DNA from: Sphingosinicella sp. CPCC 101087
GTDB lineage: Bacteria > Pseudomonadota > Alphaproteobacteria > Sphingomonadales > Sphingomonadaceae
Reading direction: 5' to 3'
NCBI RefSeq assembly: GCF_004151485.1
Contig: NZ_SBFF01000003.1
Span: 361,973 to 425,972 of the forward strand
DNA length: 64,000 bases
The position numbers were made by a program, and so were the translations under genes. Within the stretch, counting starts at the first letter, position 1. Every line of letters begins with the position of its first letter. Below, one piece after another: positions 59,908-64,000 of this stretch. A model generated the notes under the pieces. It saw nothing but the letters and a program-made list of their open reading frames with translations, was not told the DNA's origin and searched no databases.

Positions 59908-62900
59908 ATGTTCGAAGTCCGGTCCGCTTCGCAGCAGCTTCGCCGCGAGGGTTTCGCCGATAACTGGGTCGTCGGTGTGCAAGGGGCGAGCTGGTCGGAG
60001 CGCCGCCGCCTGATGTCGGTTCTGCGCCGGGCCCATCGCGAGCTCGGGGTCGATCGCGAGGAGCTGGGTGTTGGCGCGCTGGGCTTCGGCGGATCCGCCG
60101 CTGCCGCGGCCGTGGCAGGTGCCGGCGTAGCCGAGGAAGGCCGCGACTGGCTCCCCACCGCCCGGACGGTCGGCCTGCACGCGGGCGTCGCGCTGCTCGC
60201 CTTGTCGATCCCGTTCGCGTCGCCGGCGCAGGCACAGACCGTGGACTGCACTGCAGCACCTTACAACAGGTACGCCACCACCGCATCGTGCATGGGCTAT
60301 CAGGCCTCGGCCACGGGAGAGGGGGCAACTGCGCTCGGCTCCAGCGCGGTCGCCAATGCCAACGAGGCAGTGGCGATAGGATTCAACAGCCAGGCATTGG
60401 GCATTGCGTCCGTTGCACTTGGTCATGACACGCGCGCCTTCGGTGCAAGCACCGTTGTGGTCGGGCACGGCGCAGGCGTGGGTTCGACGATTGCCAGTTC
60501 CGGTTCCGTTGCGTTGGGCGTCGCGACCGGATCGTACGTAAGCGGTGCCCAGAATACCGCCATCGGTGGCGGCATTCCCAACGTCATGAGAGGTGCAGGG
60601 TCTCGCGTATCGGGATCGCGGAATGTCGCAATGGGGGCTGGCGATGGCGCCGTCGCGCTTGGCGACGGCTTCCAGGCCGCCGCAGGCTCCCTTGTATCGG
60701 GCAGTGACAACATCGCGATCGGCACCAATGCGGGCATTGGCGTAACGAGTAACGCGACGACTTCGATCGGTTACAACGCGATCGCGAGCGGCACCGACGA
60801 TGTCGCTTTGGGCACGAACGCCACCGCGACCGGTTCCAACGGCAGCATGGCCCTCGGCTTGAACGCGACGGCCGCGCAGTTCAGCTCGATGGCTATCGGG
60901 CGCACGAGTGTTGCCAACGGGCAGAACGCACTCGCACATGGTGTGGGTGCTCAGGCCCTCGCCAACAACGCCTTGGCTGTCGGCACAAGCTCGGAGGCTT
61001 CGTTTCAGGCTGCCACGGCGATCGGTTTCGACGCTACCGCAGGGGCCGCGAACTCAGTGGCCATCGGTCTAGGGGCGACTGTTACGGGGGATGCGTCGCT
61101 GGCGATCGGCTACAACAGCGCCGTTTCCGACATCAATTCCATCGCGATCGGCAATTCGGCCAACGTCTCTGCGGCCAGCGCAGTCGCGCTCGGGATCTCG
61201 GCCAACGCTTCCGGAATCGCCGCGACGGCGCTTGGCCGCAGCGCCGCGGCGAGCGATTTGAACGCCGTTGCGCTCGGCAGGAACGCCGCCGCATCCGCTG
61301 TCAACGCGATTGCCGCGGGTACGGGCGCACTGGCCGACTCCGAAGACGCCGTGGCCATTGGCACCGGCTCGACCGCTACCGGCGGCAGGGCTGTGGCCGT
61401 CGGCGCGGGCAACCTGGCAAGCGGCAATGGCGCCGTGGCGATCGGCGATCCCAATACCGCGACCGGCGACGGCGCTATCGCCCAAGGCCTGGACAATACC
61501 GCTACGGGCAACGGTTCGGTGGCGATGGGCAACACCAACATGGTCGGCGGCGGGGGACAGGCGGTAACTGTCGCCGGCACGCCCGCTCAGGGTGCGGTCG
61601 GCATTGGCTACCAGAATATCGTCGTCGGCCAGGGCAGCGTCGCCCTTGGCAGCACCAGCCAGGCACTTGGTGCGGGCTCGATTGCGTTGGGCGATACGGC
61701 GGTTGCCAATAGCAGCGGCGACGTGGCGTTGGGGTCGGGTGCGCAGGCCACCGGCGGTGGAACATTGGATACGATGGCGATCGCCATCGGCGGCGGCCAA
61801 GCGACAAATGCGGGAGCTATCGCCATTGGTGACGCATTCGGAGGCGGTGCACAGGCCTCCGGCCGTGACTCCGTGGCGCTCGGTTCCGCCGCCCAGGCAT
61901 TGGATCGGGCCGCAATCGCCATCGGATTGGCATCCACATCTCAGGCGGATGGCGCAATTGCAGTGGGTGGCAGTGCCACTTCGGCCGCTCAGGACTCTGT
62001 TGCGTTAGGTCGACAGTCGGTAGCGAACAATGCCGGCGACGTGGCGCTGGGCTCGGGCTCGGTGACGACGGCGCCGACGCCTACCGCCAGCACCGTCATC
62101 CGGGGCAGTACGTACAATTTCGCGGGCGCCGCGCCGACGAGCGTGGTGTCGGTGGGGGACGTGGGATCGGAGCGGCAGGTCCAGAATGTCGCGGCGGGGC
62201 GGATCAGCAGCACCTCGACCGACGCGATCAACGGCTCGCAGCTCTACGCGACGAACCAGGCGATCGACACGCTCGCGACCAGCATCGCGGGGGCGACGCC
62301 GCACTACTTCAGCGTCAACGACGGGGGCTTCCCAAGCGGCAACTACAACAACGACGGCGCGACGGGCGGCAGGGCGATCGCGGTCGGCATCAACGCAGGG
62401 TCGGCCGGGACGGACGGCCTCGCCCTGGGAACCAGCGCAAACGGAGCCCAGCAGAACGCCATTGCGATCGGCTTCGATGCGGAGGCGACCGCGATCAACT
62501 CCATCGTCCTCGGTGCGCGTACACTTCCGACAGCGGGTGCTACCGGCGAAAGCGCGATCGCGATCGGCACCGATGTGACGGCCTCGGCCGTCGACGCCAT
62601 CAGTGTTGGGCGCCTGAGCACGGCGACGCAAATAAACGCAATCGCCATAGGGCGGGACGCCAATGCGAGCCACCGCCAGAGCGTTGCGATTGGCTATATG
62701 GCCGATGCGAGCGGCCTCGAAGGCACGGCCATTGGCTATGATGCCATTGCAGCAGGCGTCAACGCCACCGCGCTGGGCAATCAGGTGCACGCGCTGGCAG
62801 ACGCCAGCATCGCCATCGGTTCCAGTGTTATCGGCGATATGGTCGATGCCGCTTCCGCCGGTGGTATCGCCATCGGGGCCAATACGACTGTCGCAAATGC

Positions 62901-64000
62901 TCCCAACGCCATCGCCTTCGGGCTCGCTGCGACCGCACAGGACGCCGCCTCCGGTATCGCCCTGGGCGACAGGGCGAGCGTGTCCGGTAGCAGCGCCGTC
63001 GCAATCGGCTCGTCTGCCGAGGCGACCGCGCAATGGGCGACGGCCATGGGCGTCGACTCATCGGCCGTGAGCCAGAGCGCCACTGCTGTGGGCGCATTTG
63101 CGAATGCCACCGCCGAAGGCGCAGTGGCGGTCGGCAACGGCTCGGGCTCCGGCTCGACGATCGCCAATGTCAGCTCCGTCGCCATGGGCACCGGAGCGGG
63201 CCAATTCGTCAGCGGCGCCCAGAACGTCGCCATCGGCGGCGGGCTCACCAACACCCAGAAGGGCGCGGGCGCCGGCGTGACGGGCACGCGGAACATCGCG
63301 CTGGGCAGCGGCGACGGCACCGTCACCTACGACGGCACCCAGGCGGCCTCCGCCGGCAACAATGTGTCCGGCAGCGACAATATCGCGCTCGGCACGAACG
63401 CTGGCATCGGCGTCGCCGCCAGCCGGACGACCTCAATCGGTCTCAATGCGATGGCCGACGCCGACGATGCCGTGGCACTCGGCACCAACGCGGTCGCCAC
63501 CGGCGGCAAGGCGGTTTCGATCGGCTCGGGCAACACCGCTTATGGCGACGGCGCAGTCGCGATTGGCGATCCGAGCTATGCCAGCGGCACCGGCGCCTTC
63601 ACCGGCGGCGCGGACAACATCGCCAATGCCGACGGCACGGCCACCGCCACTGCGGCGAACCAGGCGGCCGGCGCGGTCGCCATCGGCAACAGCAACGTGG
63701 CGGTCGGCCAGGGCTCGGTCGCGCTCGGCAACGACAGCAGTGCGCTGGCCGCCGGTGCGCTCGCCTTCGGTGACACGGCCGTAGCGAACAATGCCGGGGA
63801 TGTCGCCCTGGGTTCGGGCTCGGTGACGACGGCGCCGACGCCGACTTCGGGCACCACGCTCGGAGGCACGGCCTACACCTTCGCCGGCGACGCGCCGACC
63901 AGCGTCGTCTCGGTCGGGGCCGCGGGCGCCGAGCGGCAGATCCAGAACGTCGCGGCCGGCCGGATCGCCGCCACGTCGACCGATGCGATCAACGGCTCCC
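59908..64000 (+). CDS. Giant trimeric autotransporter adhesin (YadA/Hia type), 3' end outside window
   Basis: The frame is open from the ATG at 59908 (AAAAGGGGAATAGGTC upstream) to the window end, 1364 codons. A ~110-residue N-terminal extension precedes the export signal ([19 protein letters not shown]). The body is made of YadA-head-like repeats of the form AVALGxxAxAxG / SVAIGxxAxA, and contains a Hia/YadA connector ([20 protein letters not shown] and DAINGSQL, nt 62140-62250) which recurs at nt ~63905 to the end. The C-terminal YadA anchor must lie beyond the window. It forms a homotrimeric surface adhesin. Confidence 0.93.
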   Translation, partial: MFEVRSASQQLRREGFADNWVVGVQGASWSERRRLMSVLRRAHRELGVDREELGVGALGFGGSAAAAAVAGAGVAEEGRDWLPTARTVGLHAGVALLALSIPFASPAQAQTVDCTAAPYNRYATTASCMGYQASATGEGATALGSSAVANANEAVAIGFNSQALGIASVALGHDTRAFGASTVVVGHGAGVGSTIASSGSVALGVATGSYVSGAQNTAIGGGIPNVMRGAGSRVSGSRNVAMGAGDGAVALGDGFQAAAGSLVSGSDNIAIGTNAGIGVTSNATTSIGYNAIASGTDDVALGTNATATGSNGSMALGLNATAAQFSSMAIGRTSVANGQNALAHGVGAQALANNALAVGTSSEASFQAATAIGFDATAGAANSVAIGLGATVTGDASLAIGYNSAVSDINSIAIGNSANVSAASAVALGISANASGIAATALGRSAAASDLNAVALGRNAAASAVNAIAAGTGALADSEDAVAIGTGSTATGGRAVAVGAGNLASGNGAVAIGDPNTATGDGAIAQGLDNTATGNGSVAMGNTNMVGGGGQAVTVAGTPAQGAVGIGYQNIVVGQGSVALGSTSQALGAGSIALGDTAVANSSGDVALGSGAQATGGGTLDTMAIAIGGGQATNAGAIAIGDAFGGGAQASGRDSVALGSAAQALDRAAIAIGLASTSQADGAIAVGGSATSAAQDSVALGRQSVANNAGDVALGSGSVTTAPTPTASTVIRGSTYNFAGAAPTSVVSVGDVGSERQVQNVAAGRISSTSTDAINGSQLYATNQAIDTLATSIAGATPHYFSVNDGGFPSGNYNNDGATGGRAIAVGINAGSAGTDGLALGTSANGAQQNAIAIGFDAEATAINSIVLGARTLPTAGATGESAIAIGTDVTASAVDAISVGRLSTATQINAIAIGRDANASHRQSVAIGYMADASGLEGTAIGYDAIAAGVNATALGNQVHALADASIAIGSSVIGDMVDAASAGGIAIGANTTVANAPNAIAFGLAATAQDAASGIALGDRASVSGSSAVAIGSSAEATAQWATAMGVDSSAVSQSATAVGAFANATAEGAVAVGNGSGSGSTIANVSSVAMGTGAGQFVSGAQNVAIGGGLTNTQKGAGAGVTGTRNIALGSGDGTVTYDGTQAASAGNNVSGSDNIALGTNAGIGVAASRTTSIGLNAMADADDAVALGTNAVATGGKAVSIGSGNTAYGDGAVAIGDPSYASGTGAFTGGADNIANADGTATATAANQAAGAVAIGNSNVAVGQGSVALGNDSSALAAGALAFGDTAVANNAGDVALGSGSVTTAPTPTSGTTLGGTAYTFAGDAPTSVVSVGAAGAERQIQNVAAGRIAATSTDAINGS

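Overview
The window looks like a chromosomal segment of a Gram-negative, GC-rich alphaproteobacterium, most likely a sphingomonad (Sphingomonadales). The basis is the gene repertoire: a MucR/Ros-type regulator, a Ti-type TraA relaxase with a DUF6118-type partner, a TonB-dependent receptor with an IVTAQRR-like N-terminus, paired DUF885 proteins, a DUF3311 protein with a sodium:solute symporter, many exported lipoproteins, and strong G/C bias at third codon positions. Species cannot be fixed from the sequence alone.

Layout. (1) 1-5.9 kb: the 3' part of a giant RTX/cadherin/EF-hand-type surface protein, followed at once by a HlyC-type toxin acyltransferase. (2) 5.9-28.6 kb: a mosaic mobile region. 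It carries AlpA, ArdC antirestriction protein, a sigma-region-4 protein, an NTase-HEPN protein, MucR, traD/traC, a Ti/RSF1010-like oriT, the traA relaxase-helicase, a DUF6118-type protein, a truncated RepB-like protein and a dGTPase. These are followed by decayed cargo: a CAP-domain gene split by one in-frame TAG, SNase and HsdM fragments, a transglycosylase-like fragment, a 697-aa protein of unknown function, six small exported proteins, and an Imm11-type immunity locus with a truncated second copy. It ends in a P4-type tyrosine integrase. A 15-bp repeat matching a tRNA-Ser 3' end lies upstream of the integrase and again 0.87 kb further on. No TraG coupling protein and no T4SS are present, so the element could only be mobilised in trans or is relic.

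(3) 28.8-49.9 kb: a catabolic super-cluster. It holds an AraC regulator, SDR, GlcG/HbpS-like protein, two NTF2-like exported proteins, two DUF885 peptidase-like proteins, an exported Xaa-Pro-dipeptidase-like amidohydrolase, a TonB receptor, a DUF3311 protein with an SSS symporter, and a LysR regulator. It continues with a DapA-like lyase/deaminase, a three-subunit HcnABC-like flavoprotein/Fe-S amine dehydrogenase, a VOC protein, RidA, a GntR/FCD regulator and an OsmC protein. Three intergenic regions share GTTGC-N7-GCAA(C/T), suggesting one LysR regulon. The gene content fits uptake and breakdown of peptides or imino acids such as hydroxyproline-type compounds; the substrate is inference.

(4) 49.9-59.7 kb: an ABC-F ATPase, an arginase-family protein, a PD40 propeller protein and an amidohydrolase with a divergent LysR, then a single-domain response regulator, a ClpP-like protein and small proteins. 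(5) 59.9 kb to the end: the 5' part of a giant trimeric autotransporter (YadA/Hia type) that is still open at position 64000, preceded by a small exported protein. The window therefore has a large adhesin at each end. No rRNA, complete tRNA or CRISPR array was seen.
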